Below are positions 1 to 12,330 of a stretch of 64,000 nucleotides of DNA, one piece after another (position 1 is the stretch's first letter; each line of letters begins with the position of its first letter). A model generated the notes under the pieces. It worked only from the letters and a program-made list of their open reading frames with translations. It was not told where the DNA came from and ran no database searches. Source of the stretch: Plumapathes pennacea (Eukaryota; Cnidaria; Anthozoa; Antipatharia; Myriopathidae). Location: positions 3,317,501 through 3,381,500 of the forward strand of contig OZ038473.1 in assembly GCA_964036295.1 (NCBI GenBank), given 5' to 3'. Position numbers and translations under genes: made by a program.

Positions 1-3000
1 GTGTTTGCTTGGGACGCGTACGAGAAAGGAGCAGATGTGCACTTACAGGCGGACCCGACAAAACTGGAGTTACTTCACCGTGAATACAAAGTCAAAAAGG
101 GAGACTTTGAAGAGGACAAGAAGCTGAGTGTTCTAGATAAGGTACGTTAACTAATAATCGCACTTTTCCACAAGCTGTGGCCACTTACATTTTGCTCAAA
201 CTGATCTACTGCTGTACGTTTTATTCTGTGTAGTATGGAGGAGAGGAGCATTTGGATGCTCCACCCAAGGAACTTCTCTTAGCACAAACGGTGAGTATAT
301 TATGTATAAATCGGAATCAAATCTACTTACGTCTCCAGAGTAATTTAACCGTTGTTTACAGTATAGAAACTTTTTTCTTCGCTTTGACTACCGTCTGTGT
401 AGCTTTCCCCGCAGTTGCTTTTCTCTGTCATTTCCCCACTTCCCTGGACCAAAAGAGGATGAACAGATTAATAGATTAAAGAACAAGTCTGGACCGGATA
501 ATACTCAATATCGAACATTCCTATTCTACTTCCTAAATTTGATCCGTCGAATGTTTATATGGGTCACGGGCATCGGTTCTCTGCCCCTCCCTTCCTCACT
601 CCCCAGGGGATCGTGAGTAGTCAGCCTCGCTAACAACCGACGTCTCTTGCAGGAACAATACGTGGAGTATTCACGAACAGGCCGCGTGGTAAAAGGTATG
701 GGAACCAGTTTACAGTATTTGTTGTGATATAAGGTCTCTGTGATAAAGTTTTGTGCCTAACCTTGTTGACCCAGCTTCTCTCGAAAACATGCTTTAGAAA
801 CTTCATAAAGGAACACTGCTCTTTGTGATTGTTCTTTAAAAAAAAAAAAAAGAAAAAAAAAGCTGCCGTTAAAGTTTGCGACCTCAACATTTATCATCAT
901 AATTACGGGCCGCAAATGATGCCTGTGGTTGTTATACATCACAACCCGTTTTCCAAATGTAACGTAGCGAATCCGTCTCGTATTGAATTTTTTTGTTATG
1001 TTATTACAGGACAAGAAAAGGCAGTGCCGAAGTCCAGATACGAAGAAGACGTCTACATCAACAACCACACTGTACGTTGAATGAGTGAATTTTGTCTCGT
1101 ATTTTCAAACACCTGCTGCTCGTTTTACGTCACTATACGAATGCCACACGACGTCTTAACTTGAACCTCTTTGAGCATGAATCGAAACAGTGTCTTGATT
1201 TACAGCCCTGACCAAACCGGCTCGCAAACTCACGCAGAACGCAAGAAAAAGATTCAGTTTCCAAGACAAACTCTCGGATAATACTGCGCATAAATCTGAA
1301 CTCGACCAAGTTCCTCGTGAGTTTGCCTAAGTGGTTGTGGTATCGACACACATGTTTGAATGCAGGTCGAAAGGAAGTCGAAAACTTGCGTTGATTTACG
1401 AGGCAACTCCTCGGAAGCAAGATGGCAAGCTTTTTTCGTTTTATTACTGCATAATCTCGACTTTTGGTTATTAACGAAAGGTGGTCGTTCGTTGACTCAG
1501 TTGTTGGCTGCATATACTGATGTGTTTGTTGTATATTCAATTGTCAGGCTGTGTGGGGCTCGTTCTGGCAGGAAGGCAGATGGGGCTATGGCTGCTGTCA
1601 TTCTATCGTCAGAAATTCCTACTGCACAGGAGAAGCTGGTAAAGCGACCAGCAGGAAGGTAAGCGGTCACGTGGTCACCCACACAAATGGGCGAGTTGGA
1701 AAAGAGAGATAATAACTGATAAATTAATACAGACAGACAGTGAAGATCAAACGAGTTAACCTGAATGCCTGCAGTGAGATTAGGAATATCCTGAACGAGT
1801 TTCGCTCGGAACGAATGGGAGCGTCTGCGTTGCAGGCTACAAACGTCGAGACAGAGCAGGAAAGAAAAAAAGAGATAGTGTCGAAGTATCTTATCCTCAA
1901 AATCGATTCTACATCAACGACACGTCTTACAAGTCTTTATAAATTCATACATGCAACATTCAAACCAAGAAATTATTGCCTTGTTTACTTTAAAGCCAAC
2001 GCGGTTTGGTCAACTTGATGTATCGTTTATCAGGCGCGGTCGCTGTTCTGTTCGACTGTTCATTGATGCGGATTTTACGCTTTACTTTTTCCAGACGCTT
2101 CTCCCTCTGACAGAAGCTGCTAAAGCCATCAGTGAAGCAGAGGATAGCAATAAAACACTGCTGGAGGTGAGAGCAACACCGCTGACCAAAAGTAGATTCT
2201 TCCGGCTTACCTCAAGAAATTTTCCATGGCGGACATTAGGCCGGGGAATTCAAATTAGTGACCAGGAATGAATATGGTCACAGGCAGCCCAAAATGTTGA
2301 TGACGTCACGACTGATCCGTGAATAGGGATTTGTATGGGATTTTTTAAAACACGTTTTTACGTGTGAATATTATAGAACTTACTGGGTCTGACAACAGAA
2401 AGAGTCCTTACGATGCTTATGATGACGTTCGAGGAAATTTGGCGCAACACTTTGAGGCACATTAGTTGTCAGTGCAGATTCGAGTTGTGAGTAATAGTTA
2501 TCGACTAATGACGTTCCCGTTTATACCATTCGCAGATGCACCAAGAAAACCGAAAAAAGGGGAAGAAAAGAGAAAAACAAGACGAGGAGGACGAAGATGA
2601 AAGAACAAAGGAAAAGAAATTGAGAAAGGTTTGTCGACTTCTTCAGGGTTGTGTAATGAGTATTGACGAAACGGCTTCTATGAGTAGCCATCCGACTTTT
2701 GTCTACACTGACTCCCTCACCCTCTCCTCCCCTCGGTTTTAAGCCGACTGTTGTACTTGTAGTTCCGCGCCCTGCAGAGATTGACAGTGCCGTAAATTTC
2801 ACGATAAGAAGAGTTTGAAATTTACGAAAGCGTATTATAGAAAACGGATTCGAACTCAAGTTAGCCATTCAATACAAATGTCGAACTCAAATCCGAAAGC
2901 GGCCAGCTACGAAAGATTGTTTGAAATTGGAATTTGTGGCCTGTAAAGTTCGGATTATTTGTCGGGAACTAAACCATTTATCCGATGTACTGGTAAAAAA

Positions 3001-3272
3001 AAAAAAAGACCAACATCTTTGGTCACACCATATTGGATGACGTCACTGATAACAAACCGCTGATTATTTCTTACCTTCTGCAGGCGCTTAAAGATGAGGA
3101 ACGACACCAGAAAGAGGCTGAACGCCTCCTTGAGATGGACGAACGCAAGAGACCGTACAACTCACTCAGAGGGGACAACAAAGACGTGACGGAAGAAGAA
3201 ATGGAAGCGTACAGAATGAAGCGTCGAAACCAAGACGATCCGATGAAAGACTTCCTGGGTTCGGTCGACTAA
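1..3272 (+). CDS. SLU7: Pre-mRNA-splicing factor SLU7, C-terminal part (5' end outside the window)
   Basis: SLU7 is a nuclear factor for the second catalytic step of pre-mRNA splicing, helping choose the 3' splice site. Eight exons are visible: 1-141, 234-290, 653-695, 1010-1071, 1548-1658, 2095-2166, 2536-2628 and 3084-3272. All have GT-AG borders and join in frame to about 255 residues, under half of the usual ~590 aa. Recognisable blocks are [31 protein letters not shown], the tryptophan/cysteine-rich VWGS..GRWGY.CCHS segment followed by SYCTGEAGK, a Lys/Glu-rich low-complexity region, and the end block [19 protein letters not shown] with a DDPM..FLG terminus. The N-terminal zinc knuckle lies upstream of the window. 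A poly(A) signal AATAAA is at 3436-3441. Identification is from recalled family motifs. Confidence 0.95.
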
Positions 3273-3668
3273 AGTGAACTCTCGCAAACTGGACGTAAAG
3301 CGAAGACCTGGGATAAGGTTGACGCTGGCTAATGTATTGCAGGCGCAACTAGCCTGGCTATTTTCTGTACAACTGTAGTTTCAGAAGGTTTATTGCTTCA
3401 AATAGAGGAGTTGATGTGGTATTGAAACATTTAATAATAAAAGAAATGACGACGCTTTGTGAAATATTCATTTTAAAGCGGTATTCTCAACCAATCCCGA
3501 CCAATGTTTGCTCCTAACTTGAGGGGTATCTTCCAGCTCCCTCCCCAGTCATTCTTGTAACAATACATTGTCCACATTAAAGTCGTTGTATCTTACTGAC
3601 AGATTCCTTTAGTCGAGTCACGCACTCGAACATTCTTCCTCGTTCAGAGCGTTACAGTTCTTATTGGA

Positions 3669-3687
3669 GGGGGGGGGGGGGGGGGGG
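3669..3687. repeat. Guanine homopolymer (19 G)
   Basis: An uninterrupted run of about 19 G lies downstream of SLU7. Its exact length is unreliable in sequence data. It could form a G-quadruplex, but nothing around it suggests a function. Confidence 0.8.
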
Positions 3688-3797
3688 TGTGTTTGCACTT
3701 TAAGAGTAGTAGTGTATCGAAAAAAAACCTGTAAGTCGGCTATCACGTTTATGTTTAATCAGATGAAGTTGGCTGCTTAAAAAAATGTCAAAGAACA

Positions 3798-4091
3798 ACT
3801 TCCGGGTTTCCCGGCCAGTAATTTAGCCAGAAAAGGGTCTTGTATCTTCTCGGAAAATGTCAGTTTTTCTCGGTAAAAAATATTGAAAACTCATAATTTT
3901 CCTTGAATTAACGTGTTGGAATTTCTGTCCTCTGTATTCTTTCCTCAAAACTTCCGGATTTCCGGTAATTTAGTCAGAAGAAAAGGGTCTTGTATCTTCT
4001 CGGAAAATGTCGGATTTACTCGGTAAAAGGTATTGAAAGTTCATGACGTCTTAAAAATAACGTGTTGGAATTATTATTCCTCACCTGAAAG
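3798..4091. repeat. Tandem duplication, about 150-bp unit, between SLU7 and the first Ly6 gene
   Basis: Two diverged direct copies start at 3798 and 3950. Both contain ACTTCCGG, GGGTCTTGTATCTTCTCGG, AAAATGTC, CTCGGTAAAA and AACGTGTTGGAATT in the same order. Similar words (TTTTCTCGGA, TTTCCGGTAA) recur near 8450-8600. No gene is seen in the rest of 3442-4510. Confidence 0.75.
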
Positions 4092-4539
4092 GAGGTTTCC
4101 AGGCATGCAAGCCAAAATAAAGATAAATGTCGGTATCCGTATTTGCCCATTACAAGGCATAATCCTCTGAATCCGACAAGAAATCTTATGCAGGAAGTCA
4201 CGTCGAGGAACTAGTCTACCAACTAACAGTAAATACCTTAAGATTTAATAGTTGATAAGGAGAAGCTAGCTTTGGGAGACCAATTCAAGAAACATAATTA
4301 TACAAGAGTGCATTTTTTTAACTCATTGAAGTTGAACAATCATTCCAACACCGCTAAATGGACTCTAATTGACAAAAGTACTCAATCGTTACAGGTAAGG
4401 TATATACCGTGCGAAGTCCTGGGCCGATAAACACCATCAGTACCCAGGGTTCCGTTCGTGTTACTTGTGTTTAATATTGTGCTAATTGCAAATTACAGAA
4501 GATCTCGTTTTATAAAGGCGCGTAGCCCTGTATTTTACA

Positions 4540-5696
4540 ATGGCAAGGACTTGGTTCTACATCGCCTTTGTCTCCACTGTTCTCATCTTTCCTCGCGAAG
4601 GTAAGGTCAAACTACAGATCTTCTCATAATTCAGTTGCGTGCTTCGTTTTGTTACTTCCGGTATGTATATGACATACTTCTAAATTTACGCCATACAATG
4701 TGGCTTGAACTTGCGAAGGAAAAAGAGAATGAAAAAGCCGTTCAGATGCTTGTCACCGACATAAGAAAAGCATCCAATTTCAGCTCCGAAAACACTAAAG
4801 TCGGCTTAAAACAAAACGAAACAAAAGAACGCAAATATGACCCGTGGGCAAACGAAGTGAAACTGGAAAGAAGCCAAATGGAATTTCTATAAAAATCCCC
4901 ATGGATTTCTTTTCTCAGACGGAATTGTTGCACTGGGGATGACACTGCAACATGTCATGATAAACTAAAAACACTTTTTGAACAAGGTATTCTAAGAGCA
5001 TGGCAAAACGAGGACACATTGTGGCGGCAACTCATTGTGACCCCAGCTTCGATGTTACCAGAGTGGCAAAACGTGCAGCAACACTCGTTCCGTTCGGCGT
5101 GGACACAAATTTGCGTCCGCAAGATCTGGGAAACATGATTGTTCTCCCGCTAGCAATGTTGCCGCCACATTTTGTCTTGGGTAATAAAAATTTAATTACT
5201 AAAAACATGCATGATATATTATGCATCAAAACTTCAGTAACTGACAGAACCAAGGTGTGATTCAAGTTTACCATGTTATGTATTAAAATTTGAATTAATG
5301 GCTGGGTTTCCTTTTTCAGTTGATTGCCTAGATTGTTACAAATGCACGAGCTCTGTTTCTTGGAAGGATTGTGACTCGCACCTGAGCAAGACAAAATGCC
5401 CAGCTACATCACACAAATGTCTTAAAGGTGTTCTAACCTGTACCTCAGACGACGAAAAAAAGATCACCTATTACAAAAGATGCGCAGCCCAAGGTGAAAG
5501 ATGTGACAGCACACGACAAGATATGCCCCAGTGTCCCTCCTTAAGGTGGGCCTTCAGCTTTTTAGACACGTGTTGCAGTGGAAGCTATTGCAACTCTGCA
5601 CGTGGTGAGACAAGCTCTTCATCTGGTGGCGCTGGTGGTTCGATGATCAAATGTGCAGCTGTGATTTTACTCGCTTTTGCAGTCATCTTTCAGTAA
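4540..5696 (+). CDS. GPI-anchored Ly6/uPAR (three-finger) protein, paralogue 1
   Basis: Two exons: 4540-4600 (signal peptide, starting MARTWFYIAFV) and 5320-5696. They join through a split Val codon to give about 145 aa. The mature part opens with VDCLDCYKC, the LxCxxC start of Ly6 domains. It continues with regularly spaced cysteines and ends with CCSGSYCN, the family's CC-x4-CN signature. It then has a Ser/Gly linker (SSSSGGAGGSM) and a hydrophobic tail (CAAVILLAFAVIF), read as a GPI-anchor signal. The protein is therefore probably extracellular and membrane-anchored; ligand and role are unknown. A TATAAAG box at 4511 lies close to the start, implying a very short leader. This copy points opposite to paralogues 2 and 3 and has a longer linker. 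Confidence 0.88.
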
Positions 5697-5964
5697 TATC
5701 GAGTGAAGTACAAACACTGAGTCTTCAACCTTGATCTAAGTATGCAACAGCAAGTGAATAGGCCTTAAGTATAAAATACGACCCTCAACTAGGAACCTGA
5801 CCCGCCATCGAATATCTACAAGTAGTAGTTTGTTCGATAATCCTGGTTTAATTCCCGCATTTTGCAAATAGAGAGGGTTTGTTAATTCTCAGAATTTCGT
5901 TCATGGTACGTGCTCCCCCATGTCTAATATATAGGCAATTCTCAAATTTGGTAAATATGGAAGG

Positions 5965-6660
5965 CTTCTATGGCCTCATATTGTTAGGTTTGTCGAAAGT
6001 GAAACCGTATCCGCCATGAAGGCGCCACGTACACGCACTCGGATAAGAAGAAGGAAAAAAAAAAACAGGAAATGCTTCAAGTTGGCCGCAAGTGGCCCTT
6101 TTAACAAAATTAAACAGATAACCATTTGGTTTAGTTCCTTGCTTGAAACTTTTTGAAGGGAGATCCTGCTGACAAGGCTTAAATTTGCGTTAGGAGTATC
6201 GTAAACAAACTCTGTGTCAGTGAAGTACTTTGAAGTTGACCCAGATGTTAATGTAGATTACAGGGGGAGTGCTACTGTGTCTACGTACCGTATCTTGTTA
6301 GTCTGTAAGACCATTGCTATTGCAATAAAAACTCCAAACAAATGTACCAGATCGACCTTTTCCATAAAAATAGTACTAATGTTGCGGCATTCCACGGGGG
6401 TTGAAAGTATAAATGGACATTGTGACGTACTAGCGTCCTGCGAGGTTCATCAACTTACACATATAGAAACAAACACATAAAACATCAAGTAAGGTGATTG
6501 TAAATGGCTTGACCAAAACATTCAAATGTTTAGTGCGACAGACTCATGACACTCGGCCAAGTCGCGGACGGTTCGCTGTTCTGTGTACTTGCCCCTTAGT
6601 TCTGTATTCATTATTTTTATCAGTGTCAAACAAAGCATAATTCCAATCTGCGAATGCTAC
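5965..6660. repeat. Left arm of long inverted repeat around the first 248-aa gene
   Basis: This stretch reappears in reverse complement at about 8725-9525 and, as a diverged direct copy, at 11669-12330. Landmarks include the CGCACTCGGATAA..AAGAAGG poly(A) stretch, AAGTGGCCCTTTTAACAAAA, GCGGCATTCCACGGGG, AAATGGACATTGTGACGTAC and TCTGTATTCATTATTTTTAT. There is no credible coding content. The region between this arm and the gene (6660-7077) also matches the copy at about 12400-12770. Confidence 0.8.
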
Positions 6661-7077
6661 CCAACTTTTTCTTGTTTGCGTATCAAGGAAATAGGCAAGA
6701 TCAGTCTCCAATCTTTATTATCTGAAGCTTTAACTCTTATGCCATTTAGAACAGTTGTTGACCCCCAGTCTCAACCACATACGTACCAGATTAGCTTTGA
6801 TTTTCGGATTCGCCAGTTGCACTAAAATAATTAGCCTTAATACATCTACAGAAAAGCAATGGTCAGTTGCAGAAATCAGATATAGTTTTCTTTTCCTAGC
6901 AATCAACAATTTCAAAAGGTCGAACTCCCCAAAGTCACATTATATGATCTAATAGACACTACGCCTACAAAATGAACAATCAAAGGTAACACGAGAAAAT
7001 CTAGTTAAAATTAAAATGAGTTAAAGCCGTGGGACACACTACTGCTTTTGTGTGATCACTTGGTACATGGAAAGGTT

Positions 7078-7824
7078 CTAAATGTCCAGATTGTCGATGA
7101 ACTGATGGGCTTTATCCCCCAGCTTCTCTATAACGGCTTGACGTACTTGGCTGTACACCGTCTCGTTGAGGGTAAAGACTTGCGCCGTCTTAAAGAGCTT
7201 GATGTCTTGCTTCTTCATCGTGACAAACAAATAGTTGTGTGCCACCTGACTGGCCGTGAAATAGGAGCCAATGAACGCCACGCTGACCTGGTTACTCTTG
7301 TCAACCGTGCAAGGTACGATTTGGAACGCACCGCGTTGCGATGAGGAGCTGCTTGAACCAAACAGAGTGATGTCGTTTGCTGATTTTGCTAGGGCATCTA
7401 GGGTGTCCTTGACGAGTGCCAGCAGCTCCTCCTCATCTCCAACCAGGGCAGCCAAGAGTTCCAGCACTACAGCGGATATTTGGAAGCTTTCTGTGTGAGA
7501 CTCATAGTTGTCGAACTGGAAGTCCTGAAGAACCCAGCCAACATTTTCTAGGACATTGACGTAAAACTTGAACCACTCGTCGGTTTCTTTATAGCGATCG
7601 TGTGCCTTGTTTGCTGCCAGTTGAGCAAGGAGGGTGGAGTTTAAGACGTCGTCTTTCTGCTGCCCTTTCAAAGCGGACGTGAAGGACACGAGTGAACCAG
7701 CGTCGACATAACCTGAACGCTCTCCGTCGGCAGTCTTTAACGCAACAGCGGCAGTCGTTCGTCGTAACGGCTCTTCAGCATCAGCTGGTAGCTTCAACGA
7801 TTTTACAAAACTTACTGCATCCAT
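7078..7824 (-). CDS. Uncharacterised 248-aa protein, copy A
   Basis: Single uninterrupted reading frame starting MDAVSFVKSLKLPAD. I do not recognise the family with certainty. The N-terminal half is alanine/leucine-rich and probably helical (KDDVLNSTLLAQLAANKAHD, then VVLELLAALVGDEEELLALV). A poly-serine linker (GSSSSSSQ) leads to a more beta-like C-terminal half (FQIVPC.VDK, VSVAFIGSYFTA, NYLFVT) and a charged terminal helix ending IEKLGDKAHQFIDNLDI. It has no signal peptide or membrane span, so it is probably cytosolic. It differs from copy B at about 21 of 248 residues. Two TATA-like boxes lie upstream on the minus strand and are conserved in copy B. The gene sits between inverted-repeat arms and between two Ly6 genes, and absence of introns could mean retrocopy origin or a compact mobile gene. 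Confidence 0.8.
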   Translation of the reverse strand: MDAVSFVKSLKLPADAEEPLRRTTAAVALKTADGERSGYVDAGSLVSFTSALKGQQKDDVLNSTLLAQLAANKAHDRYKETDEWFKFYVNVLENVGWVLQDFQFDNYESHTESFQISAVVLELLAALVGDEEELLALVKDTLDALAKSANDITLFGSSSSSSQRGAFQIVPCTVDKSNQVSVAFIGSYFTASQVAHNYLFVTMKKQDIKLFKTAQVFTLNETVYSQVRQAVIEKLGDKAHQFIDNLDI

Positions 7825-7866
7825 TGCGATAAGCTATACAGTACACCAAATAGTACCCGAAAACGG

Positions 7867-7906
7867 CTTATAAAACTTGGCTGCTCAGTGCCCCGTCTTA
7901 TAAAGG
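7867..7906 (-). promoter_or_regulatory. Paired TATA-like boxes upstream of copy A
   Basis: On the minus strand TTTATAAG occurs at about 43 and 73 nt upstream of the start codon. The same pair, with the same flanking GGGGCACTGAG, occurs upstream of copy B (13562-13605). Conservation while neighbouring bases differ suggests a real core promoter. Which box is used cannot be told from sequence. Confidence 0.5.
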
Positions 7907-8724
7907 CCACGAACGCCCCCAATCGTATGACACGAGACCCATAAATTATAACTGTTCAGCCAATTAAAATAGTACTCTTGAGAGTGATTTGCCCATCCTT
8001 TGATATTGATATTGTGCTGATCGCCTATCTTTGTAAACAAGGCTTAAGTTTACTGAAAGTGAAACTGGTGCTATTTGTGTGTGAATGACACTGGAACCCT
8101 GTGGTCAGTAATGAACTAAGCACGTACTGTGCCCGTCCGATGTTTCTGGTGAAGAAAGCCATGAAATCACTTGAAGATGGAAAAAAGAGACCCTTCTAAC
8201 ATAATTAAACACTTACATTGTCACAGATTAGTTCCTTGCTTAAGATTCTATGAAACCTTCGTGTTGGGAGAATCACGTGATGTTTGTTTGTGATCATGTA
8301 TGTCCTGAGAATATATGGGCAGTTTTCTTCTATCCAAACAAAACTTTTCACAAAAAGAAAATGGATTGTACTTTGGATTTGCTCGGTCATTTTTCTGGAT
8401 TTCATATTTGATTTTACCGGACATTGGTTAAGGGTGTTACAATTCTGGATGGTCTAGAATTTCTTGGAAAAATTTCCGGTAAACAAGTCATTGCTTGTGT
8501 AGGATTTTCTCAGAAAAAGGTCTCAATTTAGGAAAAGGCTATTTCAATCAATGCCTTGTTTATCAATATTGTTTCCGAGAAAATTCAAGACCATCTGGAA
8601 TTTCAACACCTTAAACTTTGCCCTTTTTTCCTGATCCAATGCGTAAACAGGAAGAAGTTGGGTAGGGAACACATAGTTAAAGACCAAGGACAAATCCGCA
8701 GATTAGGACTATCCTTTGTTCCTC
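7907..8724. other. Duplicated non-coding spacer upstream of copy A
   Basis: No gene is seen. The stretch is closely matched by about 13606-14410 upstream of copy B (shared words CCCGTCCGATGTTTCTGGTG, GAAGAAAGCCATGAAATCAC, CAAGACCATCTGGAATTTCA), so it is part of the tandem segmental duplication. Confidence 0.75.
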
Positions 8725-9525
8725 ACTGATAAAAATAATGAATACAGAAGTAATAGGGGCAAGTACACAGAAGAGAGACCCGTCCGCGATCTGGCCGAGT
8801 GTCACGAGTCCATGCATTACACTGTTTTGTTCAAGCGCAGCCGTTATAGCTGAGTGGCGCTTACTTCGCAATCCATGCCGAACGCCAGCATTTATAATAA
8901 TACTTGTAGACTCCGATAGTTCGATCAGGTCCTTCTCTTTGCCTAAAAGCAACAATGAATCATCTCTAGTTCAGTTGTTACAATCACCTTACTTGCTGTT
9001 TCAGGCGTTTGTTTGCATATTGTGTAAGTTGATGAATGTTGCATGATCCTATAGTTAGTACGTCACAATGTCCACTTATACTTTCACTCCCCGTGGAATG
9101 CCGCAACACTAGTACTATTTTCATGGAAAAAGTCAATCTGTAGATTTGCTTGGAGTTTTTATTGCAACAGCAAAGGTCTTATAGAATAATAATAAAAAAA
9201 ACGGTAGAAATCATATTTTCCGGCCTATAATCTATATTAAAATATCTAATCTATACAAGCAGCTAATCATTGGTTGGTCAGTACTTCCTTAATGGACAAA
9301 GGACTTCGCTTTACAGAGTTTACTCCTAACGCAAATTTCAAGCAAGGAAATGAACCAAATCACTGCCGACGGTTTTCTGTTTCATTTTGTAAAAAGAGCA
9401 GCTTGCGGCCAACTGAAAGCATTTCTTGTTTATTTTTTTCTTCTTCTTCTTGTCGGTAAACATATAAAAGAGTGCGTGCGATGCAGTTTCACTTTCGACG
9501 AAAACAACACGAGGCGATAGAAGTC
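8725..9525. repeat. Right arm of long inverted repeat around copy A
   Basis: This is the reverse complement of 5965-6660, with indels. The shared blocks run in mirrored order: ACTGATAAAAATAATGAATA, GGGGCAAGTACACAG, GTACGTCACAATGTCCA, CCCCGTGGAATGCCGCAACA, a TTTTTTCTTCTTCTTCTTG pyrimidine run, and GTTTCACTTTCGAC near the outer edge. It abuts the 3' flank of Ly6 paralogue 2, just as the left arm abuts that of paralogue 1. Confidence 0.8.
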
Positions 9526-9767
9526 AAGTTGCCAATATATCAGAGATGGGGGAGCACGCACCATGCCCCAAATTCTGAGAATTAACAAACCCTCTCTATT
9601 TGCAAAAATGCGGGAATCAAGCTAGGATTATCGAACAAACTACTTGTAGATATACGATAGTGAGGTTCCTTGTAAAGGGTCGTATTTTATACATGTACGG
9701 CCTATTCACTTGCTGTTTGCATACTTAGATCATGGTTGAAGATTCAGTGTCTGTGATACACTCGATA

Positions 9768-11275
9768 TTACTGAAAGATAACTGCAAAAGCGAGTAAAAC
9801 CAAAGCCGCACATTTGATCATCGAACCACCAACCCCACTAGGTGAAGAGTTGCAATAGTTTCCATTACAGCACGTGTTTGAAGAGCTGACGGACCAAGTC
9901 AAACCTGAGGAGGTACACTTGGGTGTATCCTGTCGTGTGCTGTCACATGTTTCACCTTGGGCTCCGCATCTTTTGTAATAGATGGTCTTTTCTTCGTTCC
10001 CTGAGGTACAGGTTAGGACACCTTTGAGACAGTTGGGTGATGCAGCTGGGCATTTTGTCTTGTTCAGGTTTGAATTACAATCCTTCCAAGAATCTGAGCT
10101 CGTGCAGCTGTAACAATCTAGACAATCAACTGAAAAGGGAAACCCAGATTTTTCAGATTTTTCACCGGGAAGTAAAAAATACTATTACGAACTGCGCAAG
10201 AGCGTGAAAGAGGCTTAGTAAATAATTTTTCAAAATAGTCCACGCAAATTGCCTGATCATTGTCACACAAAACCAAGGGACCTTGGAGGCATCATTTCCT
10301 TCAGTGAAAGCATTAAATGGATCTGTGACATTGTATGGAACCACTTACTGCTTTTCGGCAAGTATCATTCTCACATGTCGTGAACATAGCTTGTTTTTGT
10401 AAGCAAATTCTCTGGACCTCCCAGAAGGACAGGTCCCTCGTTACAACCACCGTTTATATTCAGTCTCATGAGAGAGTTTACAGTACAAACCGGCACCAGT
10501 ACACTAGGATTGAGGGTTTATACCGAGTTTTATGCGGTGACCACAGTATACGCCCCTCATGCGCTTGTCGTTTCAGTGTTTATAGTTGAGATTGAACTTT
10601 GCTTCGAGTGGTGGTGGCGTTTGTGTAAGGGACTTTCCCTTCAGGAGAGTCAGCTTTCTTTAGCCAGATTCGACCCATATTATCGTCATTTTGGCCAACT
10701 TAAAGAACAATATTGTTGTCGCTTTCAAATTTCGTTAGGGTTTCTCTCCTTTCGTCAGTGTTTTATGAGAGGTATTTTCACAATGCAAATTTTGAACTCG
10801 TTCCGGTCTCCTCGTAGGGCAAACTGAGTGACATCGGTCGACGAAACGAGCAAAAATTTCCACAAGAGCTGCTTTTTGTAAACAACTTTAATTCGCTGCC
10901 TTTGAGGAGCTGATAACATTGTTGAAGTTCACGCTGTTCCGTCGACAAGCAAAGTCAGTATGATCGAAGTACGGCGTCATGCCGGATGTCAGGGCGGATC
11001 ATCTTGTGATTGGGGACAGCAATCTTACGTTTTATCGCCGTGTTTTTATTCTATTTCTAGACTCCCCCACACGTTCAAGCCCAAATCAATGTATATTGGT
11101 GAATTATAACCCATGCGAAGGCTGGCCAGACGTACACATAAACAGACGGCAAAAAGCAACACAAACTGAATCAAGACCTAAACTCCGCATGATATGGCAA
11201 TACCTGTAGTGTGAACTTACCTTGGTAAGGAATGGTGAGAACAGCGAAGACAAAGGCGATATAGAACCAAGCCAT
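9768..11275 (-). CDS. GPI-anchored Ly6/uPAR (three-finger) protein, paralogue 2
   Basis: Two exons on the minus strand: 11221-11275 (MAWFYIAFVFAVLTIPYQ signal peptide) and 9768-10129. They are joined across a 1,091-nt intron to give about 138 aa. The mature chain opens VDCLDCYSCTSS and carries about 13 cysteines. It closes with TCCNGNYCN, a short Ser/Gly linker and the tail MIKCAALVLLAFAVIFQ, consistent with GPI anchoring. It is very close to paralogue 3 in both exons and in much of the intron, and more distant from paralogue 1. The 3' flank carries the same sequence block as the flanks of paralogues 1 and 3. Biological role is unknown; the family includes CD59-like and receptor-modulating proteins. 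Confidence 0.87.
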
Positions 11276-11439
11276 TGTAAAGTATAGGATTTAGAACACG
11301 CTTCAACACACTCTTCAATGGGCAGTCGAACTCGATCGAACTCAGGCTCAGTCCCCAGCCGTCGGGTGTTTCAGCGCCCGCGATCATCACAGGTTACTTC
11401 ATATATCGTACATTATTTGTCCCCACTATATATAATACC

Positions 11440-11670
11440 TATACTGAGCAAAAGCAAAACCGATATTGCAATATTCTCACGCAAGAAAGCAAGTCGCGAT
11501 GGCGTGTTCTCGTACTGCTGATTGGTTTGTAAAACCAATCGCAATTACTTGGTTTTGTTTTTGGTTTTGCTCGGACTTCTAATTGGTCTGATGTGTTTTT
11601 GCTCGCCTTATTGATTGGCTCTGTGATTGCTTTGGTTTTGGTTTTCAACAGTCATTCGAAAAGCGCTCTA
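11440..11670. mobile_element. 5'-truncated MITE of the AGAGCCGTTTTCGGATGAC family
   Basis: The right end reads GGTTTTCAACAGTCATTCG followed by AAAAGCGCTCTA. It is a diverged match to the terminal repeat of the complete elements at 37171-37485 and 40005-40317. The interior has the same scattered ATTGGT and GGTTTTGGTTTT words. The left terminal repeat is missing. It directly abuts the next inverted-repeat arm. Confidence 0.6.
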
Positions 11671-12330
11671 TAGGAGACTTATATCACATCCGCATCCGCA
11701 TCCGCATCCGCCGCACTCGGATAACAAGAAGGAAAAAAAAAAAAAAAGAGCTTCAAGTTGGCGGCAAGTGGCCCTTTTAACAAAATGAAACAGATAACCA
11801 TTTGGTTCAGTTCCTTGCTTGAAACTCTGTGAAGGGAGATACCGCTGAAAAGGCTTAAATTTGCGTTAGGAATATCGTTAACAAACTCTGTATCAGTGAA
11901 GTACTTTGAAGTTGACCAACCGATGATTAGCTGCTTGTAGATTAGATATATTAACATAGATTTTAGGGGAAAATGTGATTTCTACCGTATCTTGTTAGTC
12001 TGTAAGACCATTTCTGTTGCAATAAAAACTCCAAACAAATCTACAGATTGACCTTTTCCATGAAAATAGTACTAGTGTTGCGGCATTCCACGGGGAGTGA
12101 AAGTATAAATGGACATTGTGACGTACTGGCGTCTTTAATTAAATAGGATCCGGCGAAGTTCATAAACTTACAAACAAACGCATAAAACAGCAAGTGACGT
12201 GATTGCAAATGGCTTGAACAAAACGTTCAAACATTTAGTGTGATGGCCAAGTCGCGGGCGGCTCGCTCTGTGTACTTGCCCCATATTTCTGTATTCATTA
12301 TTTTTATCAGTGTCAAAGTATTAATCCCAA
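11669..12330. repeat. Left arm of long inverted repeat around copy B
   Basis: The outer edge TATAGGAGACTT pairs exactly with AAGTCTCCTATA at 15512-15523. Inward come CATCCGCATCCGC, CACTCGGATAACAAGAAGG, the GGCCCTTTTAACAAAATGAA block and the CATTCCACGGGGAGTGAAAG block, all found reversed at 14415-15523. No gene in 11276-12772 apart from this arm and the MITE. Confidence 0.8.
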
